From Zoroaster sp. YZ-2022 (taxonomy: Eukaryota > Echinodermata > Asteroidea > Forcipulatida > Zoroasteridae): 64,000 bases of DNA. The stretch covers positions 96,002,809-96,066,808 of the forward strand of contig CM055816.1 of NCBI GenBank assembly GCA_029582265.1, in the 5' to 3' direction. Positions 1-12,229 of this stretch are shown piece after piece. The number at the start of each line of letters is the position of its first letter. Position 1 is the first letter of the stretch. The position numbers were made by a program, and so were the translations under genes. A model generated the notes under the pieces. The model was not told the origin of the DNA. It ran no database searches and worked only from the letters and a program-made list of their open reading frames with translations.

Positions 1-1300
1 CGGCGATAGGAAAGCCTGGTCCGATACCAATTCCCCAATTGCCGCTGTGGCTGTGATAAATATGTCGTTAATGGCATTTATTGGTGAACTGTGATAAAAA
101 TGCATGTTCATTATTTTTTGCTGCTGTACATACGAAACAATCATCAGCGAAGAGATCAGTGTTTTTAAACAGTGAAGTGAATAAAATACAGACAACATAC
201 CTGGCAGCATTTATTGACGTGGTTACCCAAAGGATTGGCTATGAATATGCCCTGACGTCAAAACTGTGTGCAATGCCAGTACCTTTGTCCAGACTGCTTT
301 GGTAACGTGCCCAGTACCAAAAAGGTAGCGCTCATTATGGGCAGCTTTACTTTATTGTTGGTTTTAACAAATAGTTGAAACATTTTGAGTTAAAGGGAAG
401 GGAGTATGGGTATGATTAAGAGTGGCGAATCGAAGTACACTGTAAATATTTCTTTGTCTGTTATTTTTTAACCGTTAATTTTGTAAAATATAATTACAGA
501 CCTGTTAAGTTATTATTAAAAAATACAGAAATGTTAGTATATTAACAGTACAAACTGGTTTTTGAATTGACAGAAATTGTTTATTTGATTTGGGGAAGAT
601 TGCTTTTTATTTTTACAAACGTTCGTAAAATGTGCATTAATAAAATAAAATCCGTAAAATGATTGTATTTTGAATTTTTTTTTTAAAGCTTTATTTTGTT
701 TTTTTTTCCCTTTTATAGAATTTTCGAAAATTTTAAGGTTTTCGTTTGTTTTCTACTTTTATTAGAACATCTCCAACACAAAGAAAAATCTGATCAAAAA
801 CATTATTATGCATTACAGATTACAATAACCATCACTACTCTGTAAAACACCATCGTGCCCATGAAACTGCAAGTTTGTTTTTGTTTTTTTAGATCTATAA
901 TACATTTTCCTAGTTCAGATGACCAAAATACTTCAGCAAATGCACAACACTTTAAAGTCTGATTAACTTTGTTTTCCATTTTGCAAACACAAAATTATTT
1001 ATTTAAAACAATTACTTATTCAATTATCTAACACCAGATCAATACAAACAACAATTCTCTCAACAGTGTACCAACTTTCCGTGATACTATGTGTAATCAT
1101 CACAAATCAGTATCCAATTTATTTTGGAAAATGTTGGTTCTACTTTTCCTAATTAGGCCATAGCTACAGACGACAAAAACGAAAACTTTTATCGTTACTT
1201 ATGGAAAATTATCATGCTGAAGTTATCTTGCATACAAAAAAAGATTTCACATGTTTAGAAACTTCCCTTTACTCACAAAGTTTTATTTCAATTACAGCCC
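1..1300. other. AT-rich intergenic stretch, nothing recognised
   Basis: This stretch is AT-rich with many T and A runs. Short open frames exist (for example 81-305), but none shows a recognisable motif, a repeat or a splice context. I see no RNA gene here. Confidence 0.5.
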
Positions 1301-1619
1301 CCCATGTACAGAGACATCAGGGCTGCAGGGACCCAGGGGTGCAAAAAACAAAATGAGTGGTGTAAATGCGCAATGTGCAGTGTAATGCGGGGCCGAGTGC
1401 TGCGGTCGAGCGGTCCGCACGTGGCCAGGTCTCACCACAGGCACAGTTGACAGCTAGACCTACTGACTGGGACAGACACCTGGACCATGACCGCGACCAG
1501 CATTCCTTCGCAACATTCAGCGGTTTACAGGTTACGATTTGTAAAACATGTAATATAATTTGTTTGTTGAACAGAATAAACAAAGGGATAATCCACCGAT
1601 ACCGTAAAGAATAGTAAAC

Positions 1620-3810
1620 GTATTCGGTTGTGCCTGATGAGCTGACAAAACCGGCAGTCTGGGAGAACAGCACGTCAGCCCGAATGCCCGCCCGTCGCGA
1701 CGGACGGTCCAAAGCGTTTGCCGTGCAAACCGCGCCTCGACTGGCCTGATACCGACGGACCAGCGCAGCCTGCCTGCGGGATCACGCCCGCGACCGCCCG
1801 CGAGCACATCCCCGCCACAGCCTGAGTTTGCCTCAGACCGACGCAAGATTACACGACGGTCGAACCTGACGAGCAACCAGTGCCCATAGCCCGTCTGCCA
1901 TCTTCCCCGCCACTGAGTCGTGCGGTTCATTTGACTGCGTGCACCACCACCATCTGCCGGCGCGGCCGCGAGGAAAACTTGTCAACGTGCCACCCAGTGA
2001 TCACCGGCACAATGATCCGGGCGTGAACAAGACGGATTAACTGTTGCGAGCGACCGGCGATCAGTACACTCAGGTGGCAACGAACCACTGACCGGTCGAC
2101 CAGACACGACACTGCCGTAGCTCGAGCCGGGCACGTCAAGAACACACACCGGGATAACCCGAAAGTCAGATCTGGTGATGTTACGCTAAACGCCCCGCGA
2201 CGCCCTGCCATCAGCGATCTCGACAGCCGGTCAGCACACCGATGATACAGCCGACGATGCCACAGTCTGAACAGAACACAGCCCATTAACTTTCGCCACC
2301 GCCACCGCCGAGGTCAGACGCACACCACCGGAACAGGACCCCCGACCAGATCCAGCCGGATCAAAACCAGCCGTGGCGCCGTCAGGACCACCAGCCGCGG
2401 CGACGAATCGGCTCACCAGCACCAAACAGCGGCGACTGAGCGTATCCGACAGCGGCGGACCAGACGATCGCCAGCGACTCTGACAGTCACCGCATCAACG
2501 TGACCTCAGGATCGAACACCGACTGCGACGCCAGCGCCGTTCGTTCGCTCTCACGCCTCATATCTGAACTGATGAACGCTGGTTTCACTTTGAGATGTCT
2601 CCGAACGCCCATGAACGTTTTTTCTGTTGTCAGCGACCAGCAGCCATCGTAATATTGCATTGTTTTAAAGACACGATGTCCCACCATAACAACACCGACA
2701 GGTTGCTTTGCCGAATGGTTTAATGTGAAGAACCAAAACATTGCAGCAGTAGCCGGAGCTGCGTCATAAAGACCCGTATCAGCGTCCTGCGTCCCGGGTA
2801 TGAGCAGCAGCCATATTTGCGAGCAACACGCAACGAGTTCACCGACCATCAGAATTTTGCAGTCAATGGCGATATAACGGTTCATATTTTGCTCATCAAA
2901 CATCAGTCTCCATCAACACCATCAATACAAACAAACGGTCCGGGGCCACCACCAATGGCCCAAACAAACCCTCACTGGCAAAGACCCCTGACAAAGCCCC
3001 AGATAGCTCACCGTCACACCCCCGCGAGTGTTTCGGAAAGAGCCCATCCGCACCATATCCGGGCTGACGAAACACCAGCCATCTGTTCACGCTCACCGCA
3101 CGATCTCACCGTCACGACGCGGCGAATCGCTCAGAATTGTCAGGTAACAAAACAACGAAACAAACGGTCGGCTGGCTTCGCCACCATTCCACATGGAATA
3201 ACGGCTCGCTTTATCGTCAGGCTCGTAGTTCACACAGCACCGTTTGAAGACGGGGAACAGGGGCACCGCCGTTGTTCACTGCCCCGATGCATCGGTCAGC
3301 GTAAACCGCGGTCAATACGCGGCACGCCTGGCTCGAACCCCCACTACAGATGTTTTAACCACACGTCTTTCTGAACATTTCCCACTGCCGTTCATCCCCA
3401 TTTGCCGAAGTCCGTCAGCAGCCTGGCATCACCAACCAGCCGCTCCACGCCCAGCCTGCCTCTTCGATTGAATCAATTTCTTCAGACGGTAATCTCGACG
3501 AAAACTCAGAGCTTCATCTGTTGACCGGTCTGGCTCCCATTGGCTTTGCTCCGATCTTCACGCCACCCCTCACATCGATTCTCGACCTCTCGTTCAGCCT
3601 GTTTTTCCCGTAGTTTGTTGCCCCGCTTTCGACCAACCACGTTTTGTAATGTCGACGACTGCTTTAATCAGACCGTCGTCGGTCCCTCATCCGTTTTGAT
3701 TTCATTACGAACAGCCTGTCCGCACCGGCGACAGCACCTCTGATGCCACCGATCGATTTGCCAGGCCCAGTTGAACAGCCAGGCTAACAGTTCGCGTCAT
3801 TTTTCACCAT
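1620..3810. other. GC- and CpG-rich block without a convincing gene
   Basis: Base composition changes sharply near 1,620 from AT-rich to GC/CpG-rich, then drifts back near 3,800. Several medium open frames occur on both strands, the longest being 2,817-3,374 on the plus strand. They overlap each other and show no domain, so they look like a by-product of low stop-codon density. The block could be an old transposon leader, a CpG island or inserted foreign DNA. Sequence alone does not decide. Confidence 0.4.
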
Positions 3811-4070
3811 TTCGCCGCTCATTTGCCCAGCCATTTGAAAGAGTTGCCGTTACCAGCCCCGCCGCTCATTTGCCTTTTCACCGAAACAACAAACAACGAA
3901 AGCGGTACTCTGCACGCAACGAGCAAGCAAAATGAGCGAATGAGCAGCGAAATGAGCAAATGAGCACCAAAACGAGCAAACGAAATGAGCATGTAGTGAG
4001 CAGCAAAGGAGCAAATGAGCAGCGAAATGAGCAAATGAGTAGCGAATGAGTAATGAGCAGCGAAATAGTT
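3800..4070. repeat. Minisatellite of GAGCAAATGAGCAGCGAAAT-like units
   Basis: Imperfect tandem units of about 10-20 bases built from the words GAGCAAATGAGC and AGCGAAATGAGC fill 3,910-4,070. Reverse-orientation words (CGCTCATTTGCCC) lie just before, at 3,810-3,870. The words resemble the reverse complement of the minisatellite at 58.24-58.67 kb. Confidence 0.75.
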
Positions 4071-4119
4071 TTATACAAAAGTATTTCTTCCGTTTCTTGT
4101 CAGTCGGAGATTAAGCATC

Positions 4120-4760
4120 AGAGATTCAACATGAATTTACATTGCTGTCAAACCCTGCTTGTCACCAGTGCGGCAAAAGCTTTGGACGGAGATATAACTA
4201 CGGAGGCATGCAGAACATGTACATAATGAAGAGAAATTCAAACGGGGATGAAGTTGACGATGATTCTGAACAGCCATCCAATCTTGGACACCTTGACGTC
4301 GATAATTCCGAACCCGATTTTAAAAAGGTAGATTGAAGATTCGGAAATAGAAACTCAGAAACTGAATCTACGCAGGATGAAGACGAAGATTTCGAGGAAG
4401 ATGATTCAGAATCCGATGGAGGTGGAATAGACGAATCATCGGAAGAGGACGAGTCTAGTTCTGAATTGAAGACAATGCCACTTTTCGAGACTGGTTGGAA
4501 GAGGCTAAAGAGGCTACTGATAAGATGTGGTGTGAAAATATGAAAAGTACGTCAACGGGGGTATGAGTGAAGATCGTCATGAAAAGCCACAGGGAAAACC
4601 CTTCGGGCAGTCGTTGAATCTTTTTCAACAAATAAGGATTTTTGTCAAGTTACCACATCTGAAAGATAATGGCACCATCAGGATATTGCGGAAGATCTCG
4701 AAGAAAAAGTAACAAAGGCACAGCAAACAAAGCTCTGAACAGAGTAATGCCTAACACCAT
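4120..4760 (+). pseudogene. Decayed zinc-finger/acidic protein fragment
   Basis: The frame around 4,142-4,336 starts with a C2H2-type half-finger (ACHQCGKSFGRRYN) whose His pair is lost, and runs into Asp/Glu-rich sequence (DEVDDDSEQ). It stops at 4,334-4,336. The acidic character then continues in a neighbouring frame (DEDEDFEEDDSESDGGG, about 4,375-4,470), followed by Lys-rich pieces broken by stops up to about 4,760. This looks like one coding region degraded by frameshifts. The parent family is not recognised; a transposon-linked zinc-finger protein is possible but unproven. Confidence 0.4.
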
Positions 4761-5689
4761 ACCAAATTTGACGGACTACTAACTAAATGAGGATGAGGAG
4801 AACGAGGAAGGTGGATGATGAAAGACTAGATGTTTCAAGAAAGACTATTGTAATTTTTAAAAAAAACATCTATAATAGTGGGGTTTTTTGTAGAAAAATC
4901 TATAAAATAGCCACCCCTGTTAGTCTTACAGTAATCCTTTATGGTTATTTTACATTATTGGCTGTTGACATCAAGGGCAGTGACAACTTAATTTCGAAGA
5001 AAATGAGTTGCTCTGCATGGGTTCTAAACTTGGGTGACTTTTCATTCATCTTTAAATAGACAGTGTATTGTGAACTACAGGCCTGACATTCCCCAAAGCG
5101 GGGGCCCTTGTTGTCGCATGTGTAAGATAGACAACTGTATTATGAGCCCTAATATCCGACTTCTCATTTACGGTTTCAGTTGGCCAGTACACGCAACGAA
5201 ATTCCCAAGTCTCTGAGCAGTTCATTGAAGCGGAAATATAATCCAAAACACTTCGTCCCATGTGCTCGGTAAGGAACGAGTGAGATGTAACTATCCGCGA
5301 GAATCGAGCATGAACAAGATTAAACAAATTGTTTTCTGTCGGATACAATGGATAATGGTTTGGATGTAAATAACCTTATTAGGAAACACTTTCCCTCGTA
5401 TTAAAACAGAAGGTATGACGAACAATTTATTATACGTCAAATATCTAGGGTTTGTTACATCAAAATTCTTTTACCAAAGTAGGTTTTGTTTTATTTAAAG
5501 AACCAGTTAGTTGGTGCGTTATAATTGTGTTATTTAATATTGATAATTATTTGATAAATTTGAATAGGCGGTTTTGATGATGAATAAAATACTTTGAAAC
5601 TGTATATCGCCTGTTGATTCACTAAAGGGAATTCTGATGAATTCAAGTTGGTTTTAGGCACCTCTTGTCGTTTTTATTATGTGTGATTG

Positions 5690-5810
5690 TGTTTATCACT
5701 CCCAAACCCCTTGTTAACCCCAAATCAAATTCCCAAATTAATACCCTAACCATACCCTATTTTTTACTGTCTTCACCCTACCCATACCCATACCAGACAC
5801 AGACACTAAT
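5690..5810 (+). repeat. Degenerate CCCTAACC / CCCATACC-rich tract
   Basis: A short stretch rich in ACCCTAACC, ATACCCT and CCCATACCC words resembles degenerate telomere-like or simple repeat DNA. It is too short and irregular to call an interstitial telomere. Confidence 0.35.
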
Positions 5811-6199
5811 CTAGGTCTTTTATATTAATGACACCAAAATAAAAACACACATATACACAATGTTTTTTAGTTCTTCACATTTATTTTAAACCCATTTCAA
5901 CAAAGTAATATTAATACAATGTTATGATTGTTTATTTATTAATTTAAAGGACATCATTGATATTTTCAAAACCAATTACAGATGTTAAAAAACACTTTAA
6001 TTTTAATCAATCCATTAGCAATTTATTAAACAAACAAAGAATAAAACGATTTCACAATAAACTTGTTCAATGGACATTCCAAAGTAAACGATACATTATG
6101 CATCCAACTGTTCAATAGCAATACCAATCAGTTCCGTTAAATTGTTAAAAACGTAAGAGAACGAACGGGCAACATCAAGCCGGGTCCGCCCTCCGCACC

Positions 6200-7580
6200 A
6201 TTTACGATTTCCTAATCACAGAATGCTTTCATTAATGTTCAATCCCCTCGTCGCTTGATTCAATTTACATTTAGATAGGTGCTGGACTATATCAAGAACG
6301 TCAACAACTTTGTCCGCGTTCACAATCTCCGCCGCTTCTTCGTAATAATCAGATACATAGTCATAAAGACGGTATGGCGGATGCATACCGAAAAACGCAC
6401 ACTCATGATCAACAGACTGGCCATGTTATTTCGCATCCTTCACAACCCAGTTGTTCCTGAGCAGCATACACGAGCTTTGTATGTGATCCGTAACGATCTT
6501 GGTCAGAATTTCTTTGATAACCATTTTGCGGGTGATGCGTCTTCTACGATATCAACGATGGGCGGTGATTCTGTCACCTGGAACGAGTAGTAAACAAAAG
6601 TTAACAAGAGCTGTGTTTACACCGTTTCCCCTAGGTTTTGGGTAATGTTGGCGCTCTTGTCCGGTCAGCATCATCCACTCTTCGGTGGTGATTCAACCCC
6701 TTTCTTCCCAGCCAGCACCGGGTCTGTTCGTTCCAATAATACCTTTTCGATATTAACGTAGGGGGCGTCCCTTGAAACGTTTTACATAAGCGTAACGCTC
6801 ACCTCCGATTCTGAATTTTTTGGCTTTCTTCGATTGTCCACCTCGGGGGTCCGGGCTGAAACACTGATTCTGACGTTGCCCTTCGTTTGACGCCCTGAGA
6901 AGCTGCAGTGGTGTCGAGGTTGAGGCAACTTCATTATCTACGTTGACCTGGTCATGGTGATTTCGTTACCCTGCCTGGAGTTGGTACCGTCACCGGTCAA
7001 CCCATACATAGCAGATTGAAGTATGTCCGATGTGCTGTCTCCATCCTTCTTGTTCACGCTGGATCGGTATGCCGTCGGTGTTGATGGTCCACCGCTTCGC
7101 AAACACGTTGTAGAAGTAGGATTTTCCCCGTCACACCGAAAGATTCACGCCAATTCATTTTTAACTTGATCGTGGGTAAGTTTGTTCACACAATCAACGG
7201 GCTGTACGCACACGACTCAGATGTAGGGGAAGATGGCGAGCTGCAGATTGGGGACACTTCTGGGGTTGCTCATCTTGGAGAAGTTCGGGCCATCGCTATA
7301 TTAATCTTGCGTCGGATACAGAATAAATGTCGCTGTCTGGCAGTAGTTGTGCTCTGCAGGATTCGTCCGCGGGAAAAATGATCCACAAGAGCCAAAACTG
7401 CCTTTTTATTGTCTCCGTCCGTGGATGTTTTAATTATCGACCAATCAGAACACGGGTTTACTTTACAGTTAACCAAACAACTGGCCCGTCCGAACTTGTC
7501 CGTGAGGTCACGACCAAGAGCAGAGATTGTCAGGCTGAAGAAGTCTTTGTTCTCCCAGACTTGCCCGGTGCTGTCCAATG
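6200..7580 (-). pseudogene. Decayed minus-strand coding relic with a PC4-like domain
   Basis: Reading the minus strand from 7,578 downwards, protein-like sequence recurs in changing frames. An open piece covers 7,270-7,578, another (FYNVFAKRWTINTDGIP) lies near 7,100, and about 6,845-6,630 carries FRIGGERYAYVKRFKGRP followed, after stops or indels, by TTEEWMMLTGQE. That order (a basic beta strand, then a Lys-Gly strand, then an EEW helix) is characteristic of the PC4/p15 coactivator single-stranded-DNA-binding domain. A further open-looking stretch (MHPPYRLYDYVSDYYEEAA) lies at about 6,460-6,250. Several stops and frame changes make it a pseudogene. PC4-like domains occur in animal transposon-associated proteins, so a mobile-element origin is plausible. 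The other parts are not recognised. Confidence 0.4.
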
Positions 7581-7919
7581 GTCATCAAGACGGTAGTCCT
7601 TTTGTTTACCTAACAACTTACGAGTAATTATATCCATTTAAGATTTCTAGTTATCCTTTGTTTACCTAATAAACTTATTTTCCTGTTCAATGTAATAGTA
7701 ATAAAATTTATATGTACATGTTTTTTACAATCTCATTGTATTATATTATAAACCGCTGAATCATGTTACTGAAAAGGGAATTTTTGAAATGTCATAGGCT
7801 AATTCACAGGTCAAAGGTTATTTTCCCCATAATTCAGTAGGTCTACGTCAACTGTGCCCTATAGTGAGAGACATTTTGGCATGACGTCACGGACGTCATA
7901 GTAGTTTGCTCCTCTGCGC

Positions 7920-8055
7920 CAGCGCGCTAACATCATTTTTGCACATTTGCACCACACACACATTTTTGCACCACACTCATTTTGTACATTTTTGCACCAC
8001 AATTTTTTTTTTTGCAATATTTTCCTCCACCAACGGGGTTCAGAAACGTCCCCCA
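7920..8055 (+). repeat. TTTTTGCACCACA-type short repeat before the gap
   Basis: The phrase TTTTGCACCACA recurs about four times between 7,935 and 8,015 with variants (TTTTGCACATTTGCACCACA). The assembly gap follows at 8,056, so a longer tandem array may be collapsed into the gap. Confidence 0.55.
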
Positions 8056-8555
8056 NNNNNNNNNNNNNNNNNNNNNNNNNNNNNNNNNNNNNNNNNNNNN
8101 NNNNNNNNNNNNNNNNNNNNNNNNNNNNNNNNNNNNNNNNNNNNNNNNNNNNNNNNNNNNNNNNNNNNNNNNNNNNNNNNNNNNNNNNNNNNNNNNNNNN
8201 NNNNNNNNNNNNNNNNNNNNNNNNNNNNNNNNNNNNNNNNNNNNNNNNNNNNNNNNNNNNNNNNNNNNNNNNNNNNNNNNNNNNNNNNNNNNNNNNNNNN
8301 NNNNNNNNNNNNNNNNNNNNNNNNNNNNNNNNNNNNNNNNNNNNNNNNNNNNNNNNNNNNNNNNNNNNNNNNNNNNNNNNNNNNNNNNNNNNNNNNNNNN
8401 NNNNNNNNNNNNNNNNNNNNNNNNNNNNNNNNNNNNNNNNNNNNNNNNNNNNNNNNNNNNNNNNNNNNNNNNNNNNNNNNNNNNNNNNNNNNNNNNNNNN
8501 NNNNNNNNNNNNNNNNNNNNNNNNNNNNNNNNNNNNNNNNNNNNNNNNNNNNNNN
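8056..8555. other. Assembly gap of exactly 500 N
   Basis: Five hundred unknown bases, a round number typical of a scaffold gap of unknown true size. Every open frame crossing it is an artefact. Confidence 0.99.
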
Positions 8556-8849
8556 AGGAAAACACGGTCTAAACGAACAATTTTGAACGTTACGATTATT
8601 GACAGATTTCAAATCAAACCATCGTCCAACCACATAAACTTAAAGTAGGCCTAACGTTAGTCAAAGTATCTAACTTTTGCACTGAACTTCTAACGTTAAT
8701 GAACTAATGAAGTCCCCAGAACGTTTTGGTTTGATTGTTTTACTTTTGGTGTCAATAACGAAAGCAAGCTTACCTTCCATCACACACCAGCGAAGTGCAG
8801 AATGCGCGCGAAAGCTAGCTAGCTCTAAGCGTGTTTCGTTGGTACTCTT

Positions 8850-9420
8850 CGTCCCCATAATGTGTGTGTACATTCAGGCAGTGTTGAACGTTTACCCACG
8901 AAGCGGCCAGGGGGTCGTCGTGGTTTTAGGGGACGCCAGGAGACGCGTCGACGATAGGGGGCAGCACCGTATATGTGCATGGCATGCAGAGAGCTGACGG
9001 CTCGGTGCTATGGGGACGACCGCCGAATAGTGTGTAAACATCTATACTATCTATACTATAATGATCGTTAAGTCGCCATCTTTGTTAGTGCAAACACGGG
9101 GCGCCGCCATCTTTGTTTCAGGGCGCCGCCATGTTTTTTTCAGGGCGCCGCCATGTTTCTTTCAGGGCGCCGCCATGTTTCGCGTCAACTGGCGCCCGCA
9201 CCCTGCTGAATTGATGCGTCCTGGGGTCAATTTCGGGGTACCCGTGGGTTGGGGTCTGCGTTGTTGGTGTTCCGACGTCTACCCGCGATTGCGTGGATTG
9301 CGTGCAACGGCAGCCGGACACCCGCAATGATCGTTAAGCTTGGTCGGGTGACTTCGCGGCTATCCTCGGTGATCGAGGGGTCGGGCGGGGTGCCAGATGA
9401 GGCGAACACTCCCTGACTGC
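8850..9420 (+). promoter_or_regulatory. CpG-rich segment with tandem GCGCCGCCATNTT array (YY1-like)
   Basis: The segment is rich in CpG inside AT-rich surroundings. Between 9,070 and 9,190 a 22-base unit (CAGGGCGCCGCCATGTTTC) repeats about four times, and GCCATCTTTG variants stand just before it. The core GCCGCCATNTT matches the reverse complement of the known YY1 consensus (AANATGGCGGC). A promoter or enhancer role is inferred. No downstream coding exon was identified with confidence. Confidence 0.4.
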
Positions 9421-9990
9421 TGTGGTTCGAGATGTCTGGTTGGCTGTTTCAGACGGACCCCCTGATTGGTCTTATTTTTCATCAATGAACTCCCGTACCT
9501 ACACGTGACCTTTGTGCTCAAAAGACAATTTTCATCAACATTTACAACACGTTTGGAATGTTTGTTGTTTTGTTGTTTGATAATAAAACAATAAAATACC
9601 AAACATCCGTAAACATTTTTAATCAACATGAGCAACATTGGTTGGGTTACTCCGCGGTTTTCGGTGAGGGTTTGTCGAGGAGGGCGTGTGTCACTTACCT
9701 GGAACAGTACCGAACTGCCGCGTTGCGAAATGTCTGATTCTCTGTTTCAGACGGACCTCCTGATTGGTCGGTAATGACGTCGGTGTGTCGAGGTCGACTC
9801 TTTGTTGATGCATTTATTTCGCGTAGCTCTTTTAGTCCTAGGTCTTAGGGACGTGACCAAGAGCTACGATTATCACAGCTATCTCCAAACATCAATAAAC
9901 AATTTTAATCAACATGATCAACATTTACAAAACCCTTTTTTGTTTGATATTTGATAATAAATACCAAACATCAATTAACCTCAGTACCCA
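9320..9990 (+). repeat. Tandem duplication of a ~320-base unit
   Basis: Two diverged copies follow each other. Shared landmarks are TTGGTCGGGTGACTTCGCGG / TTGGTTGGGTTACTCCGCGG, GTTTCAGACGGACCCCCTGATTGGTC / GTTTCAGACGGACCTCCTGATTGGTC (about 9,447 and 9,745), and the block with TTTAATCAACATGA and ATAATAAATACCAAACATC. No coding capacity was seen. Confidence 0.65.
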
Positions 9991-10049
9991 TGTAATACTT
10001 TTGAAAGCCTGTAGTATCCAGACGCCATGTCCTCGATTGTGTACAAAGT

Positions 10050-10200
10050 CTATGGAGAGTTCAGTGCACTTTCAAATAATTTCTTAACACAATGTGAATT
10101 ATTTCTCAGTCCCAGATTCATGTCTTTTGGAGAGTTCACTGCATTTTCACAGTAAAGTTTAACACAATTTAAATTATTTCTCAGTCCCAGATTCATATAA
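10050..10200 (+). repeat. Two-copy ~73-base direct repeat
   Basis: Two neighbouring units share GAGAGTTCA(G/C)TGCA, TTAACACAAT and ATTATTTCTCAGTCCCAGAT, ending near 10,125 and 10,199. It is non-coding. Confidence 0.65.
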
Positions 10201-11560
10201 TATATATTATAAGATATATTATAATATAGGCCCTATGTTATAATATATATTTTATAGCAGTTCTGTATTCCTCAGCTTGCTGATTTGTGAAAACAATTTT
10301 CAACCGATGAAATAGGGACTCTGACCTTTGATTTTACATACATAGAAGTAGAACTTGAACTGTTAGAAAAGCCAAAATGATTTCACAATTGCCAGTGTAG
10401 ATACCATCAGTCTTTCAACTTTGAGGTAATATAAAACGATTTCAGATCTGACAATCACAACAGCTTATGCACTTAGGTTTCAGGACATTTCTCACTACAA
10501 AACAATTTTGGGAATCTTTTCTCCCAATTTTGAATATTTTAAAAGGTTTTAAAACCTACAGCGCCATGGCAACAATTTAAACTCAAACTGCGTCCTATTT
10601 TTATATTAAGGGGTGGGGCCTCAGGAAACAGTGCAGATTTCATCTGCAAATTTAATATTATTCATATTTATTTCCCCTTTTTCATGACTTGAAGGGGCCA
10701 TGCAATCAATTTCCAAAAGAGACATTTTGTGCACATATCTGTGTCTGAACTGTACGAAAATACTAGGATACCCGTTTTCTGTGTACATGTATTTCTTTTC
10801 AGTACATTTATTTATTCAATATTCACTGTCCTACCATGTTAAAAACCCCGAGGGCGCTGTTGTGTTATGTCACTTTGACTTTTACATGCCCCGCTCAAAA
10901 TTAACCAATCACCAAGCTCATTCTAGAAAATGATGACCCTTGAGTGCCCCTGCAAATTAGACCCCGTTACCCCATATTACATTACATAAACCAAGAAGTC
11001 GGCACAAACCCGCAACATTTAATACTCACACATCACCCACACCTGGCGGGTGCCGCGCGCCTCATCCCACTAGTCTATTATTATTCACACACATTAATCA
11101 AATCAACCGCTGGTGGCGCTCTTCACTTTGTTATTTTTTTAATAAACCGGGTAAAGCGCAGTTATCACGTACGTTCTGTGGCAAAGTTTAGCTTGTGCGC
11201 ATGCGCGACTTCAAGGCTTATTAGCATACTAAGTAGGCTATGTAAACAAACGAGGTTTTCGCGGGGTTTTTCGTCATCACTGTTAGCCGCATTATTCATG
11301 ATTGTATCAGTGTATTGACCCTTATTATGTTAACAAGGACGCTTTCACGTCATGTTGAGCCTAATTTCCACAAAATCCAAACAGAAAATCCCTGCAATTT
11401 GTTCGTGGATAAAATAGTCAACTCAGGGACATTTTTGTCATTGGATATTAAGGCACTTCTATTTGGGCTATAAAACGATGTTAAAGTTTTTAGGGAAAAA
11501 TATAAAAAATAGAAATGATTCATGAGGGTATGAAGTTCACGGATGTGCAAACATTGCGTT
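10200..11560. other. Intergenic, no gene recognised; one NRF1-type palindrome
   Basis: I find no convincing coding region here. The open frames at 10,700-10,933 and 10,944-11,318 show no motif. A TGCGCATGCGC palindrome at about 11,196-11,206 matches the known NRF1 consensus. A single site is weak evidence of a promoter. Confidence 0.4.
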
Positions 11561-11576
11561 ACTATCATATTTCTTT

Positions 11577-12158
11577 TGGTAGTGACTAGACGTTTGCATA
11601 CATTGAAAATTCTGTTGTTACCCTCCCGAATGATGTGGTTGTCTTTAGTACATGGGTGGCAATTCTCTCTATATCCTTTGTGATGGGAGCTGTCAGGGGC
11701 CTTTGTAAGATTTGTTCAATCTCTGTTGGTTGATCCAAATGTCTCGTAGGGTCAGTTGCTGCTGGCCTTTCTCGCTTTCTCTTGCATGACCTACCACCTA
11801 TGCTTTGCTGTGAAAACTCCCGGCAAATTTCACAAGGATTTCCATGTTCAGGCCAGTGGTTTTTGCTGATTTTTGACAGACAGCTTAAGCAGATATGAGA
11901 AGGGTGCTACTGTGGGTTATCACATGTCAAATCTAGTGAGAAAGTGTCCTTGATCCTTGCATACAAACGCGGCTTGAGTTTGATGTAGAGTTCTCTCGTA
12001 CAAGTGATTGCAAATGACTTCGTGCTAAGTACGGGGTTTATCGATTGAGCCAAAGATTGAATAAACACACAACAATGAGACAGGATTACCAGTTGACGAT
12101 CACTTCTTTTATTAGTCACTGATGCAAACTCATCAGTTCCTCTCTTTATCCCAATCAA
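11577..12158 (-). pseudogene. RAG1-like N-terminal zinc-binding fragment (broken)
   Basis: On the minus strand an open frame at 12,158-11,907 ends in a TAG, and the same frame stays open after it to about 11,580. The order reads LYARIKDTFSLDL, a short linker with the stop, HPSHICLSCLSKISKNHW, then PEHGNPCEICREF, then a basic run (SCKRKRERP), then PITKDIERIATHVL. A D-L linker, an HP-x-x-x-C-x2-C pair, a Trp/His spacer, a second C-x2-C pair and an Arg/Lys patch in this order resemble the N-terminal zinc-binding region of RAG1, upstream of its RING finger. RAG1-like N-terminal segments are known in invertebrate mobile elements (N-RAG-TP of a sea slug) and in RAG1-like genes of deuterostomes. No RING or catalytic core follows in the window. 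It is a fragment with at least one premature stop. The assignment rests on motif order read by eye. Confidence 0.5.
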
Positions 12159-12229
12159 TCTCCGCCTGACTTCTTATTCCATCAGCAAACATATTTAACC
12201 TCTTTACTTATTTATTTTCATTCTAGAAC

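Noticed and set aside
7906..8648. Several long frames across the gap
   Set aside because: They consist mostly of unknown bases.
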